Translations under genes and position numbers: made by a program
Part shown: positions 26,101-39,700 of the stretch, in pieces
How positions within the stretch are numbered: the stretch's first letter is position 1
Layout: every line of letters begins with the position of its first letter
Notes under the pieces: generated by a model
The model's database searches: none
The model's input: the letters and a program-made list of their open reading frames with translations, nothing else
What the model was told of the DNA's origin: nothing
Origin: Hirundichthys speculiger
Taxonomy: Eukaryota; Chordata; Actinopteri; Beloniformes; Exocoetidae
DNA length: 64,000 bases
Reading direction: 5' to 3'
Assembly: GCA_018398805.1 (NCBI GenBank)
Contig: JAGFBZ010000172.1
Span: 434,001-498,000 of the forward strand

Positions 26101-29100
26101 GGGGAGCTGCTGAGTTGAAAGCCTTGAAGCTGACAGGTTGTATGCCTGGACCTCCATCTCAGCTCCAACACGCAGCTCCTCTGTTCAGCTGGGTGGCTCG
26201 GCTCATTACATACCCACGCCACTGCATGCACACACACACACACACACACCTTCACACTCACATACTCCCACAGTCTTTATAGCCATCTTTGTGAGGACAT
26301 CCATTGACAGTTATGCATTAGCCAGCTCCATTCCTGAATCTTGATGATCAGAACTGAGTGTTTAGTCACATCCCTCTCCTTAACCTAAACTTCATTTAAA
26401 TCCTAACACTAAAAACAAGTCTTACTCCTCAAACAGCCATTTGTAGGGTTTCAAAGAGTGAGCTACAGACAAAATGTCCTCACTGAGATGATCAAACACT
26501 CAAATGGGCTCTCACAAAGATAGTTGGACAAGTGCACACACACTCGCAGCTCTCCTCCAGTTTTGCTCTACCTTTTTCTTTTTCTTCATTTTGACATTCT
26601 CTCCTCTTACTCTGTTCCCTCTAAGTTTTTTCCCCTTTTCTCCTTACCTTCTTTTTTCTCCTCTTTTTTTGTCACAACCCTTTCTTGCAGCTGATCTATT
26701 CTATATTTCTTTTGCTGTTTCTCTGTCACCCATTGTTCTAGTTCTTATGCTCCTTTCTTTTTGTGACATATCACTTTCTCCTCCTCACTTCACTCTCTCA
26801 CTGTTCACTGTCTTCTATAACCCATTTCTACTCTTCTCACACCATTTCCATCTCTCTCTCCCTCACCCACACCTTCGTCTTTCTTCGACTAAAAGTCAAA
26901 GGAACAGAGGGAGGGACAGCGAGAAGGAGAAGTGATGACAAGCAAGGCACAAAAACAGCAGCAGGAGAGAAGGAAAGGTGACAGAGAAAGACAGAAAAGG
27001 TCTGCTATTTGAAACTCACAGCAAGAAATGTCAAGGGGAAAACCAGGGGCAGTGGAGAAAAGCGTGATGCTCCCAGAGTCCCTTGTGTCAACAGGTCATG
27101 ATAACCTACAGGTATAATCTGCTGTTCAGTGTGGTGAAGAAATTCACAAATAATACATATACATTTCCCACTTCCTTGCAAAAACTGAGGCAGCCTGAAT
27201 CAGCAGTAAAAAAAAAAATGTATGTAGTAAGTTCTCCAGGGGCTTTTGAGCATGCTTTCCTAGAAAACTGTGTCCAAATGTATCTAAAATAACTATTGCT
27301 CTTTAAAAGGAAAGGGGCTGTTTCACTTTTTCCCCCCTTTAAATTTAAGGATTTCATACACTGCATGTTTTATCAGAGGGATGTTGAAAAACAAAAACAA
27401 AAAAACCTTCTCATGGATTTGTTGTAGAAGGTATTCACTTTTGCAACACATCGTAAATTGCTCTGCATCGACTCTACAGTAAGATAGGTCACCTATTTGT
27501 GTTGTTAATCTGCAGTGTTATCTCAGTTTCTACAGGTTTATGGTGATCAGGTTAAGCCTTGTGTTTGTGGGGCTGCCTGTCCTCTGTAGGCCTAAAGAGG
27601 GTGCTGTGGACTCAGCTTTTAATGAGCAATCACAGACACTTTTACCTTGCTTTGCTTATTTCACATGGCTTCTGTTGAGTTTATCATGTGATTAACACTT
27701 TCTCAAAGTCTGAGCTGCTGCTGTATGGGGGCTGAGAATAACACTGTTTGTGGTTTGATATAGGGAAGCGACACACGGTCAGTGGCAAGTGTTTATATTT
27801 GTTTTTGGGATTAGTTTGACTAAATTTTCCAATCTATGAAGTAGCTGAAATGGCAGCGTCAGATAACACCTTCCAGTGCCTCAACAGGGTCAAACATAAG
27901 CGTTCACTGCAATGATCTTTGCCACATTTTATGAAATATGATTGGACATTAAAGTGTCTTTAAAACCAGTGACAGTACAGTATTAATTTGATTATTAGCA
28001 TAACAAAAAGGCAACTAGAGAGGAACTAACTAAACTGATCTGCAAACATGTGTCTACAGTTTTTTTTAGTATATAAAAAATACCTTATGAAATATCACAA
28101 TATTCAGGGTAATAGATTTCACAGAAACTTTACAATTTGTCTTCCCACTAATTACCACGTTTCTAGAAAGACACCTGATGATGTCCGGAGCTTCTGTTTA
28201 CCTCAGGCAAAGTGCCCCCAGATGTTTTCTATGTAGATTCAGGCTTGATTTAGGCAATCAGCAATTCAAGGAAATATGAATATAAAAGATCTACTAATGT
28301 GGTTGAATGTCTTTACAATTTCTTTACCATGATGCAACTGTGCATGACTTGTGTTTGTAATTCATATCTAACCTTTCAACCATTTTAGCCCAAACAGTTT
28401 GGGATCTAATAATTCAACTATTTTCACAACATGATTATTAAGGGTAAAAATAAAAATAATATTGATACGAATAGTCATGCAATATCAATAGAGTAAAATG
28501 CTCTCAGCTGAATAAATTTTTAAACTGTATGGTATATTCTGTCCTTTGGCTTGGCTTCAATTACACTCTAAAGAAATAAGAGTGCAGAGATGTAAAGAGT
28601 CATAAAGCCACCAATGTTGAGTTGCTACCATCTGCAGATTGCAGCAACAATCAATTCCACATTTAGGGCCAGCAGTATACCACAAAAACAGTGGTGGCCT
28701 ACCCTAGCACGACAATATGTCCCACCAAACCACAAAAAGTTTTCAGAAATGACTAAACTCCTGAGACTGCAATCAAGCATCTGTGAGAAATGCAGGAACC
28801 ACCCCAATCCATGCAGAACCGAAATCCACAGCACCCAGATGATTCAAACGAATTTCAGACAAACACCATCCTCCAAAAGTCAATGACCTAACTGATTGAA
28901 AAAATATTTTCTGACGGCAAAAAGGAAACAATTTATTTCACAAATGTTGCACATAGTTGCCAATTCCTACATATATTTATTTCAAAAAGAATATTAAATA
29001 TTTCACTCTCCTCTCAAGATTCATGACCTTGAAAGACAAAGTGAATAAATCCTTTACAAACTGTACTAAAACATGAGTACCATGCTATTAGTAAATTTCA

Positions 29101-32100
29101 GATTGAACATAACTTAGTTGTCTGTTAAAGCTGAAATCAATGCAAACTTAAAGTTTTTAAATTATAAATTAGTGATATAATTAATATTTCTTGTGGAGCA
29201 CCTCTCACCTCTTTGATCATAAATATATTTTATATAATCTTATTTCCTAAAAATGACAAAACCAGTCAACATTAACCACAGAGCTGATTTAACCTTGTAT
29301 TATTCAGCGGCACAAGTGGAGCAGTGCAACTCCAGTTTCAGTTTTCAGGTGTGTTTGGGTTACAGCCAAAGGCAATAAGAGCGACTAAGTGACCAGTAAC
29401 AGAAATGGACACGCCACTGGACAGGCATGATGACGACATGACACATGGCACCAGGGTCACAATACCAATGCTTGTAGACTACTATGGGTTTCTCTGTGCG
29501 TATCCATGTATCGACTTGTGAGTTACCTAGAGAGTGAGCAGCAGTTGTTTTGGAGCTGAAGAATCTTCCCAGTCCCAAGTCTCCTAGTTTCACTACTCCA
29601 GTAGCTGTGATAAATACATTGGCTGGCTTGATATCTGAAAAAAGGAAAAAAAGAAAAGAAAAGTCAGTACTTGCACACAAAAAAAAAAAAACAACTCTCA
29701 AATTAGTAGTTTGTTTTCAGTCAATAACCAAAATACATAACTGGATTACAGACATGATAACATCATTTCAGTTAAGGTGGGCGTTAGCCAGCTGTTTTTC
29801 TGAAGTAATGCTAATGTGACCTGCATCCGCCTTTGAAATTTACTGTTCCCGTATAATTATAAGCGGTCTTTGAATGGTCCATCTCAGCTAAGTGGTTGTT
29901 AAAGTTCAGAGCTCGGGGTTCATTAGAGTCCCTGCGCTGTAATCAAAATCAGTTCAAAATGGAGGTACATCACCTGAAGCGATGGATGTCTCTGAACGAG
30001 CAGCAGTCTGTACACATGAATCCAGGGCCTGCTTTGACCAGTTCCCATTGAAAGCATGTGGGCTCATAAACACTGTTCTCTGGCTAATGTATCGTTTAAC
30101 ACTTAAGTTAAAGCCTCTGGAACAAGGTCAAATGCGCTCAAGAAAATGAAAGGACTTTATATGACTTTTTTTTCCCTCTTTACATTTTGGGAACTATAGC
30201 GGACACATAATCTACGTCAACTACATCGTTAACATCATGGCATTCTTAAGGTAAAATCTATATTTTTCAAATTTATTTACAATCCACTGATTTTAGCACA
30301 TTATTGTAACTCATGTTTAATTTATTATGTATTTTTCATACTGTTGGGTTGTAATACACACATAGCATGTTTTTGCTCCTGTGTTAATAGAAAATCAACA
30401 GACATTACTCCATTAGCACTTTAAAGATTCCTGGTGAGAACCTAGATAAACCTACAATGAATTAATTACATTTTAATTGCAATTTGCAGGTATACCGTGC
30501 ATATCTGCAGCAGTGTTACCTCTGTGCATGACTCTCCGGGAGTGCATATGTTCAAGTGCACTGCAGAGCTGGACAAAGTACTTCCACACTGTTCTCTCCG
30601 GAATAAGCCTCCTCTGCTTCTTGAAGTGCTGTAGTAAATAAAAACATGTGCACAAAAACACAGACACACACCAAATCAGAGAATCAAAGTTTCAATAAAA
30701 TGCAGCAGAAAGAAGAGACATATAAATATTTAATACGAAGGGGAAAAGAATGTTGTGGCACAAGATACAATTTTAAGATGGTAAAAAAGTTTATATACTT
30801 ATGTGTTTGCACAGTATCATTCCCTACATTGTTTGACTCCAATCCTAATTCAACCCAGACCACCCTCCCGTCTACCCCTTGCTCAACCAAGCTCAGTCTC
30901 ATTTATGTTATAGCCTACAATGGAAAGCACATGCACGTTCAGGAACAGAGAGAAGAAATTTGTGGTACCTTCCAAAACTCCCGCATCTGGCACACAGAAC
31001 TTTTCGTAGGTACAGCTTACAGTGGCATTGTGCTTACACTTGTTTTGAGGTCTTTGTATTTATCTATTTGGAAGGCTGAGTTAAGTGTTGTTCGCCAAAA
31101 CAGTGGTCCTCTTCTGGAAAAGCCACAGTGATGACAAAGCTTCAACTCAGACATGAAGGCTCACTGATCCACAATGACTCAATCAACAACTAATGATAGG
31201 AGCTCCTCTACAAGCAGCAGAGAAGCAGCTGTGCAGCAGCAGGGCAGGCTTTTGACAATGTATTAACTATTGCTATCATCGGGATTTTATAGGGTGTCCT
31301 TGAGGCAACCAGTTCCAGGAAAAAGAAGGTTGGACTTAAGCCAGCTTGAATGAGGGCTCTGCACATGAGAATTACAATTTAAGCATTCAGACACTTTAAC
31401 TATAGAAACTTAAAGTGAGCATAGTGTTAGCAGTCTTAAGAGATCTACAGAAAAACAGCAAAGCAAAGGAACATTTCTCAGTCCCAGTGACTAAAAAGGT
31501 CCTCTGCAACAGCCAAGGCAGCAGTCTTAGAAACATCAAGCTAAAATGCAACAAATGAAACAGAAATGCTTCACATACAACATACTATGCAAAGGTCCAA
31601 CCAAAAATCATCTTTTCATTTAGATAAAGGGACCTCTGAAGAAACGCATGTCTCATTCACCGCATTCCTTATTATGCCCTTTGACAAGGGATATAAATAC
31701 GTCTAATTTGGGATATTTCATGCAATTATTGCACATTTTAAGGTACAAGTAACTGCAGTTTGTCCCTTAGATGTATTAAATCTGTGGTACAGTACATTAA
31801 AAAGCCACCACCTGGAGAAAAAGGAAGGAACAAAAGTAAACTAGAATGTTTGAAATATTGTTTTGTAAAAAATAACTAACTATAACAACTGTTTTTGTTT
31901 TCAAGTGATCAATAAGGTCCAAATCCACCAAGTCATAAATAATGCAACGGGAAGTAAGAGACTTTCCATTTGTAATGAAACATAAGAGATGCATAGTATA
32001 CTAAATCAAGGCTCCACATAAGGAGGGGCAAACATCTACAACTTACCAAACCATGATCAATCACAGGAAGAAAAAGTTGCTTCCATTAGTTTTTATTTTC

Positions 32101-33665
32101 TTGGTACTAAAACAAGATTTATTTCAAAAGCCATTTATGATATATTAAAAGTATTTCTGTCATGCACATTGTCTGTGCACTGTGAATGCATATCATATGC
32201 AATACACTGTTTCTAACATATGATTTTGGTTAGAGTTGGCTTTATCAAAAAGGAAAAAAAAAAGACTACCTGGTACTGCTGACATATTGATCAAAAACTA
32301 CCAAGAGAGAAGGCATCTGAACAGGAAACCTACATTAGCCAAAATACACACAGGAGCAAAATCAGCAGATATAGCTGCAAAACTAAACTGTGTGCTCAGT
32401 CAACAGGACAAACACACTTTAGGCTTCAACACAGTTTAAAATCAAGGTGTTTTTACTTAGTAGTTTGTTGTTGTTTTTTTAACTATAAAAACTGGGTAAA
32501 ACTACAGTGTCTTCTCCAGTGATGTTAGGGGACAAGAAAGAACAGGCAAGACTTAAAATTACTGGTTAATAACATATTTGACTCCAAGAACAAGCAAAAT
32601 TTTACAAGACAAAGATAAGTAGAGACTCCAAATAGTTAAACCATGAAAGCAGAAAGGGAAATACAAAGTTAAGGGTGAAAGATGCATTAAGGAATGAAGT
32701 TATGATAAAAAAAGAGGGATAGTTTGAGATGGAGAGATGAAGAAAGGGAGGAATAGACCTTGGCCTACATCCAAACAAAGCCTCTGTGAGGAGCCATTCT
32801 TTCCTTGTCCTCCCATTTCCATATCAGAGGACTGTTTGAAGTCAATGGGGGAGCACATAGACACCCACCAACACCCTCTTTTCTATGCCTTTAACAGCAA
32901 ACACTGCACATGCAATATTCTGTAAGTGCATGCAAATCAAGGACCACTTGCTTTCGTTTGAATTCTGAGATGGTCAGAGAGAGAGAGAGAGAGAGAGAAG
33001 TGAGGAAAAGAGAAAAATGAGGAAAGAGCAATGCGAAGGACATAAAATAATTTTTAAAAAATGCTATAATGTTAAATTATCAGGGAGGAGGGTCTGCTCC
33101 TATTACAATAAAAAGCATATTATTTACAACAGTGGAAGAGGTAAATAGTGCAGACAAGAGGAATTTATATGCGAGTATGTGATGTCAGCAGCTACAAGGA
33201 TATGACACAGCCAAAATACTCCCAGCATCCTTTGTAGCTTAGCCAAGATGGCAGTAACACACAGCATTTTATTTGTATTACCTTACCTCCATAGGCTGCC
33301 ATGTTACTTCTTTGCAAACTGCATCTAGAACATTTGCGTAAACGTGTTTCTTTGGTGTCTGCACATTCTCTGCTTAGTTAATACACTATATGTATGCCTT
33401 AAGTGTGTGTCTGTGTGTGCGCTAAGCCTGCCATGTTCACTCTCTTGTACCACTACTCCTCGCCTCTCTTAATTTGCTGTGTTGAACTGCACAGATGTGG
33501 AGCTGCTGAGTATGACTGCAAACAGCTTGTCGAGCTGTACTGATACAACGCTGAAGCATCATTTATGCATGGGAGAAGACCAGGCTTTTTACATGCACAC
33601 CCCTAATTTGCTATACTGTCAGGTTTTTATAATAACTAGGGATTCGGTCTAACTCATTGATAGGG

Positions 33666-33702
<37 letters not shown>

Positions 33703-36700
33703 TGAGGCAGTTGCTACCACTCTTGAATAACCAAAATTATGTGTCCTGCACCAACTTCTAATATATTACAGTATAAAAACTATTAAATTGATATTCAAAG
33801 TTAATCAACACATCAACACTACCATGCACTGGTTTTTTTTCCTTCCATTTTGATTTTCCTTGTTATAACCATAAAAATGCCAAACCAAAATGAAACTCTG
33901 AGCAGATATTTGACTGACATGTTGCCAGGATTGGGGAAAAAATATCAATGCACTTGAGGGGAAAAAAACAAAACAAACAAATAAACTGCATCTCCCAGTA
34001 ACTCTAAAAGGGTATTACCACAAATCACTGTGTTTGCTAACATTGTGTTTCTTTAAAGGCATGTAAGTTAGTATTAAGCTCCACATACAGTACCCCCATA
34101 TACATAAGATAAGTTGGACTTTTTAGGTAAATAAATGGTTGCTTGTTTTTAATGCTGCTTTTTTTTTCTCCAAGTCTTGGAAGATGCACAAACACATACC
34201 ACTCAGATGAAAGGGATTTTCAGGAAGACTTAAAGTAGCTGATATTTGAATTGAGACAGAAATGGATGATTCAGTTTGAATATCCAGGTGGTCAGAATCC
34301 AGTTACCACCTCAAACCACTCGGCCCCTGCAGCGACGGATTCAGTTGTAAAAGCTCTTCTCTGCAGTTTATTGCTGGTGTGCCAGCAACTACAGTAATTG
34401 TATGATACCATGTTGGATTGCAGCTACACATTTTCCATGTCAAGACATGATACTTTTTCCAGACTCAAGTTTCCAGAATCCTCAGTCAACTTTTTCAGGG
34501 CATTTTTAACATGATACTTCATTATGCAATGGTGAAGATGCATAAGATCTTGATCACTTCCAATTCAACTGACATCATAGAAAAACACATTTGCAAACAG
34601 TTTTTCAAAACTTGAAAAGTCAACTGTATGATAAAAATAAATCTTAAATTTGTTAACATATGCTCTACATTCATAAATTAAATTTTAACCTTGGCCAGTC
34701 ACAATACCCTTTGCAACATTGTGCTTAGTGTGCTCTCCAAATATACTTAAATATAAGAAGAGGCAGCAGACTGAACTGCACACCTTGTAATGCAGCGAGC
34801 AACCTCTTCTATAACCTGAACCATAACACTATACACATCCATCTTTTATCTTTATAATCGATGTGAGCTTGATGTCTGTTTTACAAGTTCAGATTTTTAT
34901 TACAGAAAACATAAGGGGAAAAAACATATATCTTTCATACTTTGTTTTCTTTTTTTTCATACTTACCCAGACCTAGAAAATATTATGCTTAAATTTCATA
35001 CTTTTCAAAACTGTAGGAACAATCGTATTTCTGACTATGTCTTCAAATGAAATCAGTGATCAAAAATGGTTTCTCAATAAAATATTAAAACACAACCCCA
35101 TCAAGAAAACTACAAATAGCTACCACCCAGTGTTTACCTTCCTCATACCACCAGTTGGTACATAAACGTGCCCTTCAAGACATTTGTTTTGGAACCTACA
35201 TCTTCTGAGGCTTCCAGGCTGAGTGTTGACAGTATTTTTCCACCTATTAACTGTTTTTTTCTGCAAGCATGCGAACTGGAAGTGCAGCTCCTGCGTAGAT
35301 TTCCTCACCTTAATCATACGAGAGAGGTCCCCAGCATCTGCTAACTCCAGTACTATGTTGAGCTCATTGTCCTCAATAAAAGATGCGTGGTACTTTATCA
35401 CATTGGGATGGTTCAATTGCTGTGGGAAGGAAGAAAAAGAGGAAAAAAAAGAGAGAAAGAAAAATTAAGTATACTAAAGACATGTTGGTGACACTTGTCA
35501 CATTATGGGCATTCGTGATCACATCCACCAGCTTCTTGCAAGCTGTTACACTATTTATTACCAAAACATTTTATGATAAATAACAGAGTTTTATGTCATG
35601 TGCAGTTTGGCGTATATTCACCACCAATTAAGGAAAAAATGGTTAAAACCATACAGGCAATACATATTTGGTATGTGTAGACCTAATGAGATGGTTTTGT
35701 CCTCAAGTGTGACAAAGCTGGGTGATATGTCACAACAAACCCCTGTCTATGATGACAACGGGGCTTGTGTGAGACACACATACACACACACGTTCACACA
35801 AGTGTGCCTGACAGGCTGACACGGCTGGCAGTCAGAAAAACAAGAATCTCAGGCTCATCTCGAGCCAAGATTCCTTCCTGTTGGTTGGTCAATAAGGCAG
35901 GAGCAGGATTCCCTCTAGTAAACAAAAAGTTTCTTTCCATCTCGAGCAAGAGACGGAGGGGAGGGAGAGAGAAGCATTGAAGGGAAAGAAAGAAATGACA
36001 ATGACATAGACAAGAGAAGGAATGGAGACAGGGTAAGGTGAAAAGGTAGGAAAGGGGAACAAAGGCAAAGATGGAAAAAAGAATAGGAGGGGCATAAGGT
36101 AAGCTGAGTAAAAAAAAGGGGGCAAAGCAGAGAGATGGTGCTGTGTGGAGAGCTGGAACCATGATGTGAGCAGACGGAGCGGTGTGACACTCGTCCTCCG
36201 CTCGACTCTACTATGCCTTTTCTGCTGTGATTAAAGAAATGTTCATGCTCTGGATGATGCTGTGAAAAGGGGAAAGGAGAACACAGCAGAGTTATACTAT
36301 GCTACACTACACTCTCCTCTACATCCTTCCACAAGGCTCTTCCTCCTTTTCTGAACTCATGTCTCCATCTCTCTTTCTCCCTCCCTTGTCCTTTCTTACC
36401 AGATGTATTTTTGGCCCAGAGTGGCAGTTCTGCACAGCTCCACACTGCAGCACAGCCAAGAAGTGATGACAAGTCACCCCCCCCCCCCCCCCCCACCCCC
36501 CCACACACACACACACACACACACACACCCTCCCCTGCCTGCCACAACCCACTGCTCTGCCACAACTTGGACCTCAGGCGAAAGATAGAGGAATGAAGAG
36601 ATATGTTAACATGCAGATGTTTATGTAAATGATGGATGGGACCCAACCACAATACAACAATCATTCACTGGGAAATATCGCATAGAGTCTTGCATGATTA

Positions 36701-39700
36701 TGTAATTACACATGCTGGCTGAAACCCAACAGCGTGTGTAATTACTTAATCATGCAAGACTATGTGATACATTTGTTGAGCTGGTGATGTGTTTCAAAGA
36801 ACAAGATACAGACTAATGCAAACTGATAGCACAATTTAGGCATGTCAGTAAATTTAGTTACAGAAATTATACTATTGTGTGCCAATAGGAAAGCACTTGA
36901 TAGAAATAAAAATTACATGGTTATTTTAAAAAAAATTCTAAAAGAAAATGAAGGACAATAAATGTAAAGCAGCTTCAACTCCTAATGCTCTGCAGAAATG
37001 ACAGCATACATGTCCAGCGTGATCATAAGATATCTTTCATTTCACTGAATGAAAAAAGAAGAATATAATCTTGGATGTAAATTTTTTATACTGAAATAAT
37101 TCTTTGGTCATATAGCCTCAGGTTTTGTGTGTGTTTGTATTAGGTTAAACAAAGCTGGTTACTGTCAGTTCACCGTCTTTCCAGTAAACCACTGCTATAA
37201 TCAAATCAGATGCAGAGCCCAGACATGCAAACAAACACACCACATTTTTACACAAATACATACTATACAAGACACAGAGAAACAAACGGATATCATTACA
37301 ACTTTTCAGTACTGATTAGGGCAGATCATTGATCAGAAAACAACCCAAGCTTGATAATAACCACAAGCAAGTGGAATAAACAGTTGTGGGATTTCAAAAA
37401 GTGGCAAAAGATGCATACTGGCAGGAAGCAAGCTATTTCTGCAAGCAACATCCCCATCAATGAAAATTTAGACAAAAGGACAAAGTGAGAAGTGAGAATT
37501 CACAAGTTGAAGTCATCATGCCAAGACAAGGACATGCAGATGAATGAGCAAACACATACACAGACAGACAAAAAACAAATACTGTATGAAAGGCCGTGAC
37601 TGAGTACCCCCGTGTGTGCAAGAGTGTGCTTATATGATCATGGGTGACTATATGTGTCATTCCAGTTGGCCCATGCCAGTGTGCCTCTCATTATTCTGAT
37701 TTTGCTGTGTCTCCTGTTGGCCTGTCGAGTGGAGAATAAGGCAGAAGGACTGTCTCTCTCAAATTCAGTCCTTCATTATCAGGCTGGCTCGGCAGCACAG
37801 GGCCGGGTATAACTTCCATGTTCACTAGCAATCAGCTCACAGGATAAAAAGATAGGAAAAAAACACTGTAAAAGGGGAAATGAGGCTAAGGGACAAGATA
37901 GAGGAAAAGCGGATATAAAAATATAGCAACTGGCCAGAAAAGCATAGAAAGAGGAGATGGGAAAGGGCATAGAAAACGGTATGAAAGAGGTAGAAGATCC
38001 ATCTCAAATTAAAAGTAGCAAATGCACCAAGTAACTGAAAACAGTCATCTAGCAGACTAACATTTAATCTTGCCCTGATCCCATTTAGCAGGTAAGAAAT
38101 ACAAATCAGGCAAACTCCATTTTCCCATGTGTTCACAACAATCCTATGCAGCTCAAAATTAAAGCTCTCAATAGGATACCGAGTATCTTTGTCTTTTCAC
38201 TGGTTAACATAACCCAGAGTTACAAATATGCGATTTCCTTTGTGTTTTTTCCCCAAAACATGCACATTAGCAAGCATGTGTGCACAGCCTCCAGTATACA
38301 TACAGTAGTTGCACGTATAAAGTCTATATACAACAAATATTCCCATAAATGTATACAAGCACACATGCAGAAAGTCAAACGACAAAGTAGAACTGTGACA
38401 CACATTTAAGGATCTTTCAGACAAGGAAAGAAATTGAAGAAGTCATTGTTTTGCTTATCAAGTATTTGATGGCAGCCCAGTTGACACGCATTTAAAGGCA
38501 GATTAACAAATTAAAACCACCTCGCTGGGAAAAAATAAATAAATAAATCAAAGCAACAAAGAAGAAAAGGAAGATACATTAGAGATACCAATAAATTTCC
38601 ATGCAGATGCACTGATGCCAAGTCTAAGTATTTCAAAGAAAGAATAAAGGAAAAACAATACTTCTGGCATTTAAGGGAAAAAAAAGCCAATGGGAGCCTG
38701 GAGGGATGTATAACTGCTGTATCCATGGATGCACGCAGACACACACACAAAGAGGGAACAGTACACATGTACTGTACACTCACACATGCACACCCATTCA
38801 TATTCTCATTTGTGTGCTGAACTACTCCTACATCTCCCTGCATTTGTAACCATGTGAGGAAATGCAGACTCACAAACACACATACACACACACCCAGACA
38901 CACAAATCCATGCTGTCTGGTGCAGATCAATTGTTTTCCTGTGGTGGTGGGTCTCAGCTGAGGCACCTTAAGAGAACATAGCACAGCGCATGGCGCCGTC
39001 TCCCTCTTCTCTGGTTTTTTTTACCTTAAGGAGATCTATCTCTTTGATGCAATCTTGCCGAGCTTTGGCATCCATCAAGTCGAATATCTATCAAGAGATC
39101 AAAAGGGGAGAGGGAGAGAGGGGGAAAGAAAAAGAGTGAGGACAGAGAGGGGTGCAATGACATATTCAAAAACTGTAAGATGGAGAGATGCAGAGAAACA
39201 AAGGGAAAAAAAACACAGAACAGAACATGGTTGCTGTTATCTGGAGGTTGCCACTAGAGTGACTACAGGTGTTTCATATCTGAGAAACAAGCACACACCC
39301 CTGTGTAAGGTGTATTTGAGGTGTGTGCATCTAAACAGATGCTCAGTCAGAATAACATAACCTCTTGCATTTTGTGCACAAGTCAGTGAATACAGCAAGC
39401 ATGTATATGTATCTGTGTATCACCAAATTCGCAAAGAATTGCATAGTCATATTACAAAGGTATACTGGCTTACAATGTTCATATGCACATTGAAATAATT
39501 TGCATGTATACTACAACTACTACTACTACTACACTACTAAGTGGTAACTTACCATGAGTTGTAGAAATATACAACTCAATTATCTTTAATTATTTTGTTA
39601 AAGAAGCTACAGTAGCTATTACTAAACACAACATTAAATATGACAGTTCTTTGCAAATAAGGGTCCCCCCACTCTCTCACTTCAAATACGGAACTGATTA

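Larger units (their letters stand above)
22768..29526 (-). other. nek7: nek7 intron between coding exons 6 and 7
   Basis: This 6.8-kb intron contains TG/CA microsatellites (26065-26096, 26228-26249) and a long pyrimidine tract that switches to purines (26540-27000). There is one octamer-containing block near 25000. No other gene was recognised. Confidence 0.9.
30629..35308 (-). other. nek7: nek7 intron between coding exons 4 and 5
   Basis: This 4.7-kb AT-rich intron contains (AG)n microsatellites at 32975-32998 and 33671-33696. No other gene was recognised; the long frame at 30646-31131 on the plus strand looks random. Confidence 0.9.
35420..39024 (-). other. nek7: nek7 intron between coding exons 3 and 4
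   Basis: This 3.6-kb intron contains a purine-rich block (35935-36140), a poly-C plus CA microsatellite (36477-36529) and a strong hairpin (36676-36769). No other gene was recognised. Confidence 0.9.

Noticed and set aside
26504..26935. 143-codon plus-strand frame rich in F, L, S and P
   Set aside because: It is the translation of a pyrimidine tract.
30646..31131. 161-codon plus-strand open frame
   Set aside because: It begins beside the nek7 exon on the opposite strand, has no domain and overlaps another open frame.
38511..38984. 157-codon minus-strand frame just downstream of nek7 coding exon 3
   Set aside because: It lies in the intron, is not in continuity with the exon, is rich in CA-repeat-derived V/C residues and has no family resemblance.
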